DNA of 64,000 nt from Phycisphaerales bacterium (GCA_022446885.1 JAKVBU010000010.1:37352-101351), one strand, 5' to 3'; shown: positions 7,438 to 16,828, counted from the stretch's first letter. Notes: generated by a model from the sequence alone, not told the origin. Made by a program: numbers and translations.

Positions 7438-8148
7438 TCAACCAGGGGCGTTGCGGCGATCGACATCGATACGGCCGTCACGCAGTTTGACGACCCGTTG
7501 GACGCGCTCAGCGATGTCATCATCATGCGTCACCATGATGACTGTGCGGCCTTCACCGTGGAGCGCTTCGATCAGCTCCATGATCGCCTCGCCAGTGGCC
7601 GAGTCGAGATTGCCGGTCGGCTCGTCGGCAAGCAGAATGGATGGGTCGCCCACGAGGGCACGGGCGATGGCTGCCCGCTGTTGCTGGCCTCCAGAGAGTT
7701 GATTGGGGCGGTGGTCCATGCGGTCTGCCAGACCAACTCGCTCCAACTGGGTCGCGGCACGTTCGTGTCTGCTCGACCGGTGGACACCTCGGTAGAACAG
7801 GGGCACTTCGACGTTTTCCAGCACCGTTAACTCCGGAATGAGATTGAACGACTGGAAGACGAACCCGACTTCTCGGCCCCGCACCGTGCTCAGGGCCTCG
7901 TCGTCAAGTTGGGCAACATCTCGGCCTCGAAGCAGGAATCGCCCACTGGTGGGGCGGTCGAGGCAGCCGAGGATGTTCATGAGCGTGCTCTTGCCCGATC
8001 CACTGGGGCCCATGATGCACACATACTCACCGGAATCGATCCGCAAGCAGCAATCGTCGAGCGCCCGGACCATGAGACTGCCGTCGTCACGGCAGTAGTC
8101 GCGGCGAACTTCCTGAAGCTCGATTACGGCGGTGCGATCGTCGGGCAT
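7438..8148 (-). CDS. ABC transporter ATPase, LolD/MacB family
   Basis: A 236-residue nucleotide-binding subunit with Walker A GPSGSGKST, the signature LSGGQQQRAAIARAL, Walker B ILLADEPTGNLD and the switch histidine VTHDDD. ADEPTGNLD and the closely packed length are typical of the LolD/MacB/FtsE-like group that works with MacB-type permeases in lipoprotein release or efflux. No permease gene is adjacent, so the partner must be elsewhere. Start 8148 (MPDDRTAVIE) is preferred over the ATG at 8157, because TACGAT lies 7 bases before it. It diverges from trpE with 30 bases between the starts. Confidence 0.88.
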   Translation of the reverse strand: MPDDRTAVIELQEVRRDYCRDDGSLMVRALDDCCLRIDSGEYVCIMGPSGSGKSTLMNILGCLDRPTSGRFLLRGRDVAQLDDEALSTVRGREVGFVFQSFNLIPELTVLENVEVPLFYRGVHRSSRHERAATQLERVGLADRMDHRPNQLSGGQQQRAAIARALVGDPSILLADEPTGNLDSATGEAIMELIEALHGEGRTVIMVTHDDDIAERVQRVVKLRDGRIDVDRRNAPG

Positions 8149-8155
8149 GTGAGGC

Positions 8156-8161
8156 ATCGTA
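8156..8161 (-). promoter_or_regulatory. -10 box, leaderless start of the ABC ATPase gene
   Basis: TACGAT on the minus strand, 7 bases before the ATG at 8148. It overlaps the alternative ATG at 8157, which argues against that start. Confidence 0.5.
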
Positions 8162-8164
8162 GGT

Positions 8165-8170
8165 CTACAC
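8165..8170 (+). promoter_or_regulatory. -10 box, leaderless start of trpE
   Basis: TACACT, 8 bases before the ATG at 8179. It sits back to back with the divergent TACGAT box, three bases apart. Confidence 0.5.
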
Positions 8171-8178
8171 TTGCCTGC

Positions 8179-9708
8179 ATGTCTCGGGGCGCCGATCTCG
8201 TTCCCCGCACTCGCCGGGTGTTCGCAGACCAGTTGACACCTGTTCTGGGCTATCGCCGACTCGTGTCAGGAGATCAGCGGCTCGCGACGAGTTTCCTGCT
8301 GGAGTCGGTGGAGACCGGCGGTCGAGTGGGCCGCTGGAGCTTTGTCGGGGCCGCACCGGCCAGGGGCATCACTGCCAGGGGGCATACGGTCGAACATCTG
8401 GACGCTGCTGGCAGGGGCATGAGCCAGGTCCAGTGCGACGATCCGCTTGATGAGGTGAGGGCCGTGCTCAAGGGCGCCACAATTGCCCCGCCGCCGGGGC
8501 CCTTCTTCTGTGGTGGCTGGTGCGGGTGGATTGGCTACGACGCTGTCAGGTGGCTGGAGCCCGAGGCGGTGGGGTTCGCCGGGGCCCCCGTAGACGACCG
8601 GGGAATCGCCGACATGCATCTGGGGCTGTATCTGGATGTGCTGGTGTTTGATCACGTAGACAAGACACTCACGGCAGTGAGCTGGGCTGACCGACGGCAG
8701 TCCTCTCAAGCAGAGGCTGAAGCGGATGCTCGCATCGACGCCATGCTCGAGGCGGTCGAGAGCGATGCTGTGATGATGCCACCGGGGCGGCTCGACCTTG
8801 ACCCCTCAGGTATGCCTGCCGATCCGGGCGAGTCGAACATGACCCGGCAGCAATTCGAGGCTGCAGTGGAACGCTGCAAGGACTGGATCCGAGACGGTGA
8901 CATCTTCCAGGTCGTGCCGTCGCAGCGGTTTGAGCGTCACGGAGAGGTGGATCCCTTCGCCGTCTATCGAGCGTTGCGAGTCGTCAACCCCAGCCCATAC
9001 ATGCTCTACATGCAGGGGCCCGGGGCGATTCTCATTGCCTCCAGCCCTGAGATCCTCTGTCGGGTGGAAGGGCGAACACTCACCAGCCGGCCATTGGCTG
9101 GCACCAGGCGGCGGGGCGAGGATGACGGGCAGGACAAAGCGCTTGAGACCGACTTGCGCGGCGACGACAAGGAGCGCTCAGAGCACTCGATGCTCGTGGA
9201 TTTGGCTCGAAATGACATCGGCACTGTCTGTTCGCCCGGCAGTGTGCAGGTAGAGCGTCTCATGGATGTGGAGCGATATCGGCACGTGATGCACCTCTCG
9301 TCCACCGTCACCGGCACGTTGAAGGAAGGTCACGACGCGTGGGATGCGCTGCGGCATTCACTGCCAGTGGGAACTGTCAGCGGTGCGCCCAAGATCCGTG
9401 CCATGCAGATCATCGATGAATTGGAGCCCACCCGCCGTGGGCCCTTTGGCGGCGGAATCGGCTGCATGTCACTGCACGGTGACATGGACATGGCTATTGC
9501 GCTGCGGACGATCGTGGTTCCGGCTGACAACCCAGGCCCGCCATGGACCTATCACCTGCAGGCGGGGGCAGGGATCGTGCTCGACTCGGTGCCGGCCAAG
9601 GAGTTCGAGGAGACCATCGCCAAGGCTGCATCGCTCTCAAAGGCGATCGATCTGGCGGCTGACGCCTTCGTTGAATCCACTGGCCCCGGTCAGGGTGCGC
9701 CCCGCTGA
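8179..9708 (+). CDS. trpE: Anthranilate synthase component I
   Basis: A 509-residue chorismate-utilising enzyme that makes anthranilate from chorismate with ammonia or with glutamine through TrpG. The N-terminal tryptophan-feedback region is present (FLLESVE, the LLES motif). The C-terminal chorismate domain shows GTRRRGEDDGQD, SMLVDLARNDIG, SLPVGTVSGAPKIRAMQI and FGGGIGCM. All catalytic blocks are intact and the length is normal for TrpE. The upstream in-frame extension is non-coding overlap with the divergent ABC gene, so 8179 is the start. trpG is not adjacent. The 3' end overlaps the convergent epimerase gene by 19 bases. Confidence 0.94.
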   Translation: MSRGADLVPRTRRVFADQLTPVLGYRRLVSGDQRLATSFLLESVETGGRVGRWSFVGAAPARGITARGHTVEHLDAAGRGMSQVQCDDPLDEVRAVLKGATIAPPPGPFFCGGWCGWIGYDAVRWLEPEAVGFAGAPVDDRGIADMHLGLYLDVLVFDHVDKTLTAVSWADRRQSSQAEAEADARIDAMLEAVESDAVMMPPGRLDLDPSGMPADPGESNMTRQQFEAAVERCKDWIRDGDIFQVVPSQRFERHGEVDPFAVYRALRVVNPSPYMLYMQGPGAILIASSPEILCRVEGRTLTSRPLAGTRRRGEDDGQDKALETDLRGDDKERSEHSMLVDLARNDIGTVCSPGSVQVERLMDVERYRHVMHLSSTVTGTLKEGHDAWDALRHSLPVGTVSGAPKIRAMQIIDELEPTRRGPFGGGIGCMSLHGDMDMAIALRTIVVPADNPGPPWTYHLQAGAGIVLDSVPAKEFEETIAKAASLSKAIDLAADAFVESTGPGQGAPR

Positions 9709-10589
9709 ACTCGGATCATCTCCTCGATGTGGGTGCGTATGCCCTCATGTCCGCGGTTGAGCGCCACGCCAAGACCGCGAGCCACGCTTTCGACCTCAAA
9801 CATGTTCGCCGGACGAGGCGCGGATGCGTGCGTCGTGGGTGTTTCGTCGCCAAGCAGGGTCCGGGCCATCTCGACCCAGTCGGACCATCGGGCGTAGCAG
9901 TCGGCCAGATGGTGGATTTGTACACCGGCGCCACGCCGCTGCGCCCCCTCCAGCATGCACGATGCGACGTCTTCAACGTGCACGAATTTTCCGCCGCCAC
10001 GACGATCCCACTGGCGGCCCTCGAGCATCGCCTCGATCATGGGCCAGCCGATGGTGCGCTCCCGGCGAGGGTCCATGCCGTACACCGCTGCCGGCCGCAG
10101 CACTGAGACGTCAATTCCGTGGGTGGTGTGGAGTGCCCAGCAGTGCGACTCCAATGCGGCCTTGAGGGCTCCATAGCGATTGCCTGGTCGGGTTGGGTGC
10201 ATGTGGTCAATATTGCCCTGCCACCTTTCGAGCATGTGGTGATGGACCGCCACTGAACTCACGAGCACAATGTGGCAGCCCTTGATCGCCGCCGCCTCAA
10301 GCAACTCCATGCCTGCATTCAGATTGACGTCCAGATGGCGATGGAGTTCCGGGGCCTTCACCGCCTCCCAGTCAACTGCGTTGTGGACAAGCACATCTGC
10401 GCCATCAAGCAGGGGTTCGAATGCCTCTCGATCGGCCATGGTGCCGATGACGTGGTCGAGCTCGAGGGCATCGATGGCATCCTTCCGACCTGGCCGCACG
10501 AGTCCGGTGACGTGGTGGCCTTGATCAGACATCTGCTGGGCGGCGGCCTGCCCGATGAACCCAGTTACACCCGTCAATGCGATGTTCAT
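9690..10589 (-). CDS. NAD-dependent epimerase/dehydratase family protein
   Basis: A 299-residue extended short-chain dehydrogenase. The N-terminal Rossmann motif TGVTGFIG binds the dinucleotide, and the catalytic pair is in YGALK (Tyr-x-x-x-Lys). VLVHNAVDWEAV is the usual strand-4 region and SSVAVHHHM the active-site Ser region. Proteins of this group act on nucleotide sugars or similar alcohols and ketones, and the substrate cannot be told from sequence. It is a single-gene unit with TAGCAT exactly 6 bases before the start, diverging from the AsmA-like gene. Confidence 0.85.
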   Translation of the reverse strand: MNIALTGVTGFIGQAAAQQMSDQGHHVTGLVRPGRKDAIDALELDHVIGTMADREAFEPLLDGADVLVHNAVDWEAVKAPELHRHLDVNLNAGMELLEAAAIKGCHIVLVSSVAVHHHMLERWQGNIDHMHPTRPGNRYGALKAALESHCWALHTTHGIDVSVLRPAAVYGMDPRRERTIGWPMIEAMLEGRQWDRRGGGKFVHVEDVASCMLEGAQRRGAGVQIHHLADCYARWSDWVEMARTLLGDETPTTHASAPRPANMFEVESVARGLGVALNRGHEGIRTHIEEMIRVQRGAP

Positions 10590-10595
10590 AGGCCC

Positions 10596-10601
10596 ATGCT
10601 A
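10596..10601 (-). promoter_or_regulatory. -10 box, leaderless start of the epimerase gene
   Basis: TAGCAT on the minus strand, exactly 6 bases (GGGCCT) before the ATG at 10589. Confidence 0.55.
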
Positions 10602-10617
10602 ATGGCACAGGTGGCTC

Positions 10618-10623
10618 TACAAT
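10618..10623 (+). promoter_or_regulatory. -10 box of the AsmA-like gene
   Basis: TACAAT, 14 bases before the ATG at 10638, so a leader of about 8 bases. It argues against the upstream ATGs at 10596 and 10602. Confidence 0.5.
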
Positions 10624-10637
10624 CCGGGCTGTTGGGC

Positions 10638-13600
10638 ATGTTGAACTGGATCAAAGGCCGAAAGAAAAAGGCGCTGTGCGTGGGCATCGGCGTTCCTTTG
10701 GTCGGTGTGCTGCTGATCGGTGCGGTCATCTGGCTGTGGCCGGGGGCGCTGCGGGGCACGATTGAATCAAGACTGGCAGCTGCCTTGGGCGGTCCTGTCA
10801 GCATCGGTGCAATGGAATGGGAGCAGGGCGACCTGCAGTTGTCCGATGTCTCGCTGCGGGCAGAGGGTCTGCAAGGGCCGGTGGCAGACATCCTCCACAT
10901 CTCAAGCATGCGCATTGACATCGCCCCTGGTGCGGCATTCACCTCGGACTCGATGCTGGAGGCGATCTACATCGAGACTGCCCGCGTGCTGGTTGCTGGC
11001 GAGGAAGGGGCGGAAGAAGACCGTCTCAATCTGTCGTGGCTGTCGCCGCCCGCAGGTGGGTCGGGCGCCGGTGGTGGCGGGGGGGGCTCACAGCCGCCGT
11101 CGGTCCGAATCGATCGGCTCGACTTGGAAGTGGGCACCTTCGATGGCGTGTCATTTACACAGACGGGCAAAGCCGGCTTCAAGGTTGAGTTGCAGGGCGA
11201 GCCCGATGGGGGCCTGCGAGGAACGCTGCAGGAACTCGATGTGGCATCGCCCATGACGCTGCATGCCCACGGCGTGCCGGGCACAGCTTCAGTTGATCTG
11301 GAGGCTACGGGGGTGCGTCTTGATGATCGCACCAGGGGGCTCATCCCGTTTCCCCGGGCGCAGCAGGCGATACAGACGCTGGCGCTGCAGGGGGATGTGC
11401 CCATGTTCAAGCTGTCGCTGTCTCAGGCTCGGCTGGTCAGTGGGTTGCTGGTGCTCGACGACATGTCGCTGAGACTTGACCCCAATTGGTTTGATCTGCC
11501 AGGCGGGGCTGATTTCTGGGTTGCCTACGAGGCCGGGCACCTCAGGCCTGGGTCGGCGGCGCCTTTGATGCGGATCGATGGCGGTCGCATCGAGTTTGAG
11601 GATGACCGATTGACAGTGTCCACGCTGAGAGGATCTCTTGTCAGCAAGGACGGCTCCAGTACGGCAGTTCCCTGGGCTGTGGATCTGGACATCCACGCCC
11701 TCATGGACACGCTTGCTGGGGCGGATGATCTGGAACAGGCGATGCACGATGTCGCGTTCGAACTGCGCTTGTCGGCAGACCAGTTCCGTGTGGAGCAGGA
11801 TGTGCCGGTGGTGCTGCCGGAACGGGCGGCGAGAATTCTCGAGTTGTTTGGCGTGCAGTCGGGGCTGGCGGGCATCCGGCTGGTTGCTTCGACCAGCGGG
11901 CCCGAAGACGCAGTAGACATTTCGGGATTGGTCAACATCACTGATGCCCGCGGTGCCTATGAGCAGTTTCCCTATCCCCTGACCGGTCTGAACGCCGAGA
12001 TCGAGTTCGATCTCGATCAGGTACACGTGCGGCGCTTGCATGCCGACGGCCGACATGGCAGCACGTTGTCCATCAACGGGCAGGTTGAGACTGCTTCGGG
12101 CAATGACATCGATCTCGATATCGAAGCCAAGCGTGTCCCCATTGACGGAGTCTTCTTGAGTGCGCTTCCTGACGTCGCGGGCGACGCGCTGCGAGATGTA
12201 CTCCCGCCCGACCGCGATCTGCCGCTGGATTCGGGAGCCGTCGGCCTTGCTTCGGGAAGCCGGGTGCAGGACATCGTCGATCTCGATTTGCATGTGCATC
12301 GGTCGGGCGGTGGGGAAGTGGAGATTTCCGGTCGCATCGACTTTGATCATCTTGAGGTGCAGTGGCAGGCGTTTCCTTGGCCGGTGCTGCTGGACCGTGG
12401 TTGGTTCGATTGGACGGACGGTGTGCTCACGCTGCATTCAACTGCAGGCCAAGGCGTGGGCTTGCGTACGCCCGATGGTGTCATTGGGCACATCGATGTG
12501 ATGATTGACCTGCCTCCGCTGGGGGCCGACCCGGAGGAGGCTCCGTTCGAGGCTCAGGTCGCATTGAACGTTCGCCAACAGCCAATCACCGGAGCGTTAC
12601 GCGAGGCGGTGCGAGAACTCACGTCGGAAGGTGGTGAACTGCTGCAGCGAACACAGTTGAGTGGTCTGCTCGATCTTGATGCCGACATACACCTGACAAC
12701 TGCAGTGCCCTCCACCTTCAATGTTCGCATCGACCTCAGAAACGGCCTGGCCGACGCTGCCGGGCTGGAGATTGTCGATACGGTGACACTTGCCGATCTG
12801 TTGGGTGCAACCGACTGTCACGTGGACGGCACACTGCATGTCCAGCGGGACAGCATCCAGTTGGAGCACTTTCGCATTCAGGCTGATGATCGTCTGATCT
12901 TGCTCTCAGGCGCCGCCCCGGGGTCGGGCGTGATGCAGGTTGATGCCCGCGATCTGCATGCTGGTGAGTGGGTGGCTCGATTGCTGCCGCCTCAGAGCCG
13001 CACGCAGGGCATGGACATTGCTCACCGGTGGGAGCCTGAGGGCAGGTTCAGTTTCGTAGGGACGCTTGATGGCGACAACCGGATCCTGGGCGCAGTGACT
13101 GACGCTGCTGTGACACTGCATGGGTTTGAGCCGCCAATTTCTCTTCGGCAGTCGTCAGGGGCGGTCAGGCTCAATGGCCTCGATGTCAGTTTCGACGATG
13201 TCCTGATCGGGTCATCGACCCAAGGCCGATCGCTGGGAACGCTTGCTATCAACGGCAGCCGAAGTGACGGAGTAGGGGCGCTTCGAATTGTCGGGACGGA
13301 TGTCGAACTCGCATCCGGGCTCGTGTTCGACCTGGTCCCTGAGTTTGCGGATCCACGGTTCCGTGAGCTCTGGGTATCGCTCGATTTGGCCGGCACGGTT
13401 GATCTTGAGACGAGGTTGACGCCCGACAGTTGGAGGTTGCTCCTGCGCCCGAAGACAATCGCAGCGACACGCAATGATCGTCGGTTCATGGTGAGTGTGC
13501 ACAGTGGCGACATCGAGTTGAATGATGCCGGGCTCACGGCATCGGGCATTTCCTGTACCAGTAGCGATGGCGTCAAGGCCTTCTTTGATGGTCGGGCTCA

Positions 13601-14615
13601 GTGGGAGGGTGGCCTGTTTGAGGGACGATTCCAATTGGAGGGGTCTTTGCGAAGTGCATTGGTCGGCGCGATGGTCGGGCCTGAGGGCGTGGAGGTGCTC
13701 GATGCGATCTCGCTTTCGGATGGTGGTCGCAGCCGAGTCACACAAGGTCGGATCGACTTGCGTGATGTGGGGAACGCGCCCACCGGACTGGTCGATGCCG
13801 ACATCAAAGTGACTGATGCTCGCCTCGAGGTCGGTGTTGAACTAGATCGAGTTGACGCTCGAGCTCGGCTGGAACTCGCCCTTCGTGGTGATGCCCCTCC
13901 GGCGTTGTCTCTGAGCCTGCATGAAGCCACTGCGATGTTTGGAACACTGTCGGTGGACCACCTGCGTGGGCAGGTGACGACGGACAGTGAGGGGGTTGCT
14001 CATCTGGAGTCGTTTGGGGGCGATTTTGCAGGTGGCCGCTTGTCGCTGGAGGGACAGGTGGAGCCGGAGGCAGGGGCCTGGTCGATCGTTGCAGCACTTG
14101 CGGGCGCTCGCCTTGAGGCGCTCTCGGCGGGGGCACAAGGCGAGGGCCATGTCGCTTCGGGCCGAATCGAGACCACGCTTCGATTGGCTGGTCGCACCGG
14201 CTCACCCGAGTCCAGGCGAGGCTCCGGTGCATTTCGGATTGTCGAGGGTGACTTGGGGCCGCTGCCCGTGGCGGTGGGGCTGCAGCAGTTGTTGCAACTC
14301 TCATCGCCCATCGTGGACACCATTGACTTCGCGCAGATCGACTATCACATCGACGGTGAGTCGCTCACGATGGACGACATCGTGCTTGAGTCTACCAGTG
14401 GGGGTATCGCTGCCTTCTCGATGCGCGGGTCGGGCAAGCTCGATTGGAAGACACTGGATGTGGACTTGAGACTGCGTCCTCGAGGCGGTTGGCTCGTGAT
14501 CGGCGACATTCTGGGTGCTCTGCAGGATCAATTGTACGAGGTGAGTGTTACCGGCTCGCTGGTTGATCCTGAGATCGACATCGTGCCTCTGCCGGGCCTC
14601 ACACGAAGCGATTAG
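10638..14615 (+). CDS. AsmA/TamB-like large envelope protein
   Basis: A 1325-residue protein with a basic N-terminus (KGRKKK) and one membrane segment (about residues 10-33), followed by more than 1200 residues of repeating beta-strand-rich sequence. The last 170 residues look like the AsmA C-terminal region: GSGAFRIVEGDLGPLPV, then FAQIDYHIDGESLTMDDI and DLRLRPRGGW. AsmA-family proteins are bridge-like and are implicated in moving phospholipids between inner and outer membranes. Start 10638 is supported by the TACAAT box and by placing the membrane segment at the N-terminus. A Gly-rich linker (SGAGGGGGGS) lies near residue 145. The neighbour on the same strand is a LOG-family gene 12 bases on. 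Confidence 0.82.
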   Translation: MLNWIKGRKKKALCVGIGVPLVGVLLIGAVIWLWPGALRGTIESRLAAALGGPVSIGAMEWEQGDLQLSDVSLRAEGLQGPVADILHISSMRIDIAPGAAFTSDSMLEAIYIETARVLVAGEEGAEEDRLNLSWLSPPAGGSGAGGGGGGSQPPSVRIDRLDLEVGTFDGVSFTQTGKAGFKVELQGEPDGGLRGTLQELDVASPMTLHAHGVPGTASVDLEATGVRLDDRTRGLIPFPRAQQAIQTLALQGDVPMFKLSLSQARLVSGLLVLDDMSLRLDPNWFDLPGGADFWVAYEAGHLRPGSAAPLMRIDGGRIEFEDDRLTVSTLRGSLVSKDGSSTAVPWAVDLDIHALMDTLAGADDLEQAMHDVAFELRLSADQFRVEQDVPVVLPERAARILELFGVQSGLAGIRLVASTSGPEDAVDISGLVNITDARGAYEQFPYPLTGLNAEIEFDLDQVHVRRLHADGRHGSTLSINGQVETASGNDIDLDIEAKRVPIDGVFLSALPDVAGDALRDVLPPDRDLPLDSGAVGLASGSRVQDIVDLDLHVHRSGGGEVEISGRIDFDHLEVQWQAFPWPVLLDRGWFDWTDGVLTLHSTAGQGVGLRTPDGVIGHIDVMIDLPPLGADPEEAPFEAQVALNVRQQPITGALREAVRELTSEGGELLQRTQLSGLLDLDADIHLTTAVPSTFNVRIDLRNGLADAAGLEIVDTVTLADLLGATDCHVDGTLHVQRDSIQLEHFRIQADDRLILLSGAAPGSGVMQVDARDLHAGEWVARLLPPQSRTQGMDIAHRWEPEGRFSFVGTLDGDNRILGAVTDAAVTLHGFEPPISLRQSSGAVRLNGLDVSFDDVLIGSSTQGRSLGTLAINGSRSDGVGALRIVGTDVELASGLVFDLVPEFADPRFRELWVSLDLAGTVDLETRLTPDSWRLLLRPKTIAATRNDRRFMVSVHSGDIELNDAGLTASGISCTSSDGVKAFFDGRAQWEGGLFEGRFQLEGSLRSALVGAMVGPEGVEVLDAISLSDGGRSRVTQGRIDLRDVGNAPTGLVDADIKVTDARLEVGVELDRVDARARLELALRGDAPPALSLSLHEATAMFGTLSVDHLRGQVTTDSEGVAHLESFGGDFAGGRLSLEGQVEPEAGAWSIVAALAGARLEALSAGAQGEGHVASGRIETTLRLAGRTGSPESRRGSGAFRIVEGDLGPLPVAVGLQQLLQLSSPIVDTIDFAQIDYHIDGESLTMDDIVLESTSGGIAAFSMRGSGKLDWKTLDVDLRLRPRGGWLVIGDILGALQDQLYEVSVTGSLVDPEIDIVPLPGLTRSD

Positions 14616-14618
14616 AAT
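14613..14618 (+). promoter_or_regulatory. -10 box before the LOG-family gene
   Basis: TAGAAT, 9 bases before the ATG at 14628. Its first three bases are the TAG stop of the AsmA-like gene, so this would be an internal promoter. Confidence 0.4.
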
Positions 14619-14627
14619 CTGCGGTTC

Positions 14628-15671
14628 ATGACAGCCCCCGACACACCACGCCCGGAAGCACTGCCTGTATCACTTCGCCGCCGCACCGAGGCATTCGTTT
14701 CGGAGTTGCTGCCTGAGGTAGATGTGCAGCAGCGTCGGCATGTGGAGGATCTTGTCCGTTCTGCCGTACGGCTGGCCCTGGATGGCGCCGACGAGGGCCA
14801 GATGCGTCTGGTCAGCCGAGCCGTGCGGGAAATGCGCCACGCTTGGGTTGTGTTCAATGCTTGGCGGGGGACGCGGAAGATCGCCATCTACGGCTCGGCT
14901 CGAACGCCGGAAGACCACCCGGACTACGAGGCGGCAAGGGCGTTCTCGCGGCTCATGGCAGGGCACGACTGGATGAGCATTACCGGGGCGGGCGACGGGA
15001 TCATGAAGGCAGGGCATGAAGGGCCCAGTCGATCGCACGCGTTCGGCTTGCGCATCAGGCTGCCCTTTGAGACGGCGGCAAACACGGTGATTGAAGGCGA
15101 TCCCAAGCTCGTCTCCTTTCGCTACTTCTTCACCCGCAAGTTGATGTTCATGGCCCACGCTGATGCCGTCGCCGTGTGCCCTGGGGGATTCGGCACGCAA
15201 GACGAGTTGTTCGAGTGCCTGACGCTTATCCAAACGGGCAAGAGTTCGATCGTGCCGGTGGTGCTGCTGGAGGGCGCGGGCGGGCATTACTGGGATGACT
15301 GGCTCAAGTGGATTCGTGAGCACCTCAACGACAATGGTTGGATCTCCTGTGAAGACCTCTCGCTGCTGCACATCGCTCGCACGCCCGAGGAAGCTCTGGA
15401 GCATGTGCTGAAGTTCTATCGGCGGTTCCACTCGGCTCGATACGTGGGGCCGCGTTATGTCATTCGGTTGAGCAGCCCGTTGGGAGACGCGGATCTAGAA
15501 GCGCTGCGCGAGACATACGGTGACCTGGTAGATGAGGGCACCATGCACACGTCGGGGCCACTGCCAGGAGAGACGGATCATCTCGATCTTCAGCGTCTCG
15601 TCTTCGTGCACACCAAGCGTGACTGGGGGCGCATGCGGCAATTGATCGACGCGATCAACGCGGTGCCTTGA
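14628..15671 (+). CDS. LOG-family protein (nucleotide 5'-monophosphate phosphoribohydrolase-like)
   Basis: A 347-residue Rossmann-fold protein. The catalytic signature PGGFGTQDELFE (family PGGxGTxxE) and the upstream GAGDGIMKAGHEG are present, with an Arg-Lys pair in FTRKLMFM. LOG enzymes cleave the N-glycosidic bond of nucleoside monophosphates. In plants they activate cytokinins, and in bacteria many are nucleotide-recycling enzymes. An N-terminal helical extension of about 80 residues and a C-terminal tail of about 60 residues go beyond the minimal LOG core of about 190. The downstream lipoprotein gene overlaps its stop by one base. Confidence 0.85.
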   Translation: MTAPDTPRPEALPVSLRRRTEAFVSELLPEVDVQQRRHVEDLVRSAVRLALDGADEGQMRLVSRAVREMRHAWVVFNAWRGTRKIAIYGSARTPEDHPDYEAARAFSRLMAGHDWMSITGAGDGIMKAGHEGPSRSHAFGLRIRLPFETAANTVIEGDPKLVSFRYFFTRKLMFMAHADAVAVCPGGFGTQDELFECLTLIQTGKSSIVPVVLLEGAGGHYWDDWLKWIREHLNDNGWISCEDLSLLHIARTPEEALEHVLKFYRRFHSARYVGPRYVIRLSSPLGDADLEALRETYGDLVDEGTMHTSGPLPGETDHLDLQRLVFVHTKRDWGRMRQLIDAINAVP

Positions 15672-16321
15672 TGTCGCTGCGGTGTTCAGTTCGGGCGTTC
15701 GCTGCACTTGTCCTCAGTTTGGCTGGATGTCAGGGGCCAGCCCCTGTCACGCCCGAAGTGTTGCCCCCCGGCGTCTACACGGCTTCACCTATCGCGCCGG
15801 AGATTCACGGGGCGGGCGTCGAACTGATTCGCGTGCAGGTCGAGGCTGATGTGTCGCAGGTGCACGAGGCGCTCATCGCAGCCGGGGCCCAGCGAGACAC
15901 CACTGCACAGGAGTGGCGTAGCGGCCTGGAGGCCCTCACCATTGACACGGCTGTGTTCGAGCCGCTGCTTCGATCGCTGCATCCCGTGGGTACGCCGGAC
16001 GTGACCTGGATGGGCACACCAGTTCGGTGGGTGCGGGTTGGTGGCGACTCGGCCTGCACGATAAGCGCTCGCGGGTGGCCGCTGAGCATGGAGTCTTCAG
16101 CAGTGGGGGTGGTGGATGTGCGCGTCGAGACGAGCGAGCCCTTGCGACGCGAGCGGCTCGTGTTGCCCGGTCAGATGTTGGTGTTGGTGCCAGGCGGCAC
16201 CCAGTACCCGCTTTCTACCGGTGGGCAGGTGACGTCTTCTCCCATCACCTCCTTGTTGACCCGAGGGGGAACGACGGTGATCGCCTTCAGGCCTCGATTC
16301 GGCCCGGTCTCGCCCGGATAG
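15671..16321 (+). CDS. Putative lipoprotein of unknown function
   Basis: A 216-residue protein with a lipoprotein signal (RAFAALVLSLAGCQG; Cys about residue 20). No family is recognised. The mature part is beta-rich, with a segment VSQVHEALIAAGAQ that faintly resembles the PSLVHAALLLAGAQ segment of the YdjY-like protein at 6303, so a distant relationship is possible but unproven. The ATG overlaps the stop of the LOG-family gene (TGATG), which implies coupled translation. Confidence 0.7.
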   Translation: MSLRCSVRAFAALVLSLAGCQGPAPVTPEVLPPGVYTASPIAPEIHGAGVELIRVQVEADVSQVHEALIAAGAQRDTTAQEWRSGLEALTIDTAVFEPLLRSLHPVGTPDVTWMGTPVRWVRVGGDSACTISARGWPLSMESSAVGVVDVRVETSEPLRRERLVLPGQMLVLVPGGTQYPLSTGGQVTSSPITSLLTRGGTTVIAFRPRFGPVSPG

Positions 16322-16431
16322 GCGGGCAAGGCGTGTAGGTCCGCCTCGGTCCAGGCGTTTTCAGGGGCCTTGGGCAATCTCTCCGTTCACAGGGGTGTTG
16401 GGCTGTTTGCAGGGGAGGGAGGATGCGCCTC

Positions 16432-16644
16432 ATGAAGCGATCTTGTCGAGAGATGGGCCAAGTGATGATTGCAGTGGCCGGGGCGCTGGTCTGGGTAAGG
16501 CTGGTCTCGGTGGGGCTGGCCGCAGGCGTATCAGGCGACGAACCCGCTGGTTTCTCAGCACGATCCGTCTTGTTCGGATCCAGCCCGTGGCGTCACGACC
16601 ATGCCCTCCTCGATGCTCGATCAAACACTGGGGCGATGGCCTGA
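16432..16644 (+). CDS. Possible small exported protein
   Basis: A 70-residue frame with a Shine-Dalgarno-like GGAGG 9 bases upstream of the ATG, an N-terminus of basic residues followed by a hydrophobic run (VMIAVAGALVWV), and a short polar tail. GC at third positions is only moderate. No family is recognised, and it may be spurious. Confidence 0.25.
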   Translation: MKRSCREMGQVMIAVAGALVWVRLVSVGLAAGVSGDEPAGFSARSVLFGSSPWRHDHALLDARSNTGAMA

Positions 16645-16828
16645 GCATGATGAGGCTGCCCAGCAGGCGTAGGCCTGTGATTGCCACTGCGAGCCATCTG
16701 GAGACGTACGTCTGCTTGTGCCAACAGGCACTGTGAGTTGCACCGTGTTGGAGAGGGCTTTGATCACCTGGTGATGGCTGCGTGGTCGCCGCTGTGATGC
16801 ACGGCGTCACGATTGGGGCCTTCTCGGC

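Noticed and set aside
7909..8178. Long N-terminal extension of TrpE
   Set aside because: It runs antisense through the ABC ATPase gene, and the TACACT box supports the start at 8179.
10272..10637. Extension of the AsmA-like protein into the epimerase gene
   Set aside because: It is antisense to the epimerase. The TACAAT box and the membrane helix place the start at 10638.
11289..12437. 382-codon minus-strand frame inside the AsmA-like gene
   Set aside because: It is rich in Arg/His/Gln with no family and is fully antisense to a coherent coding sequence.
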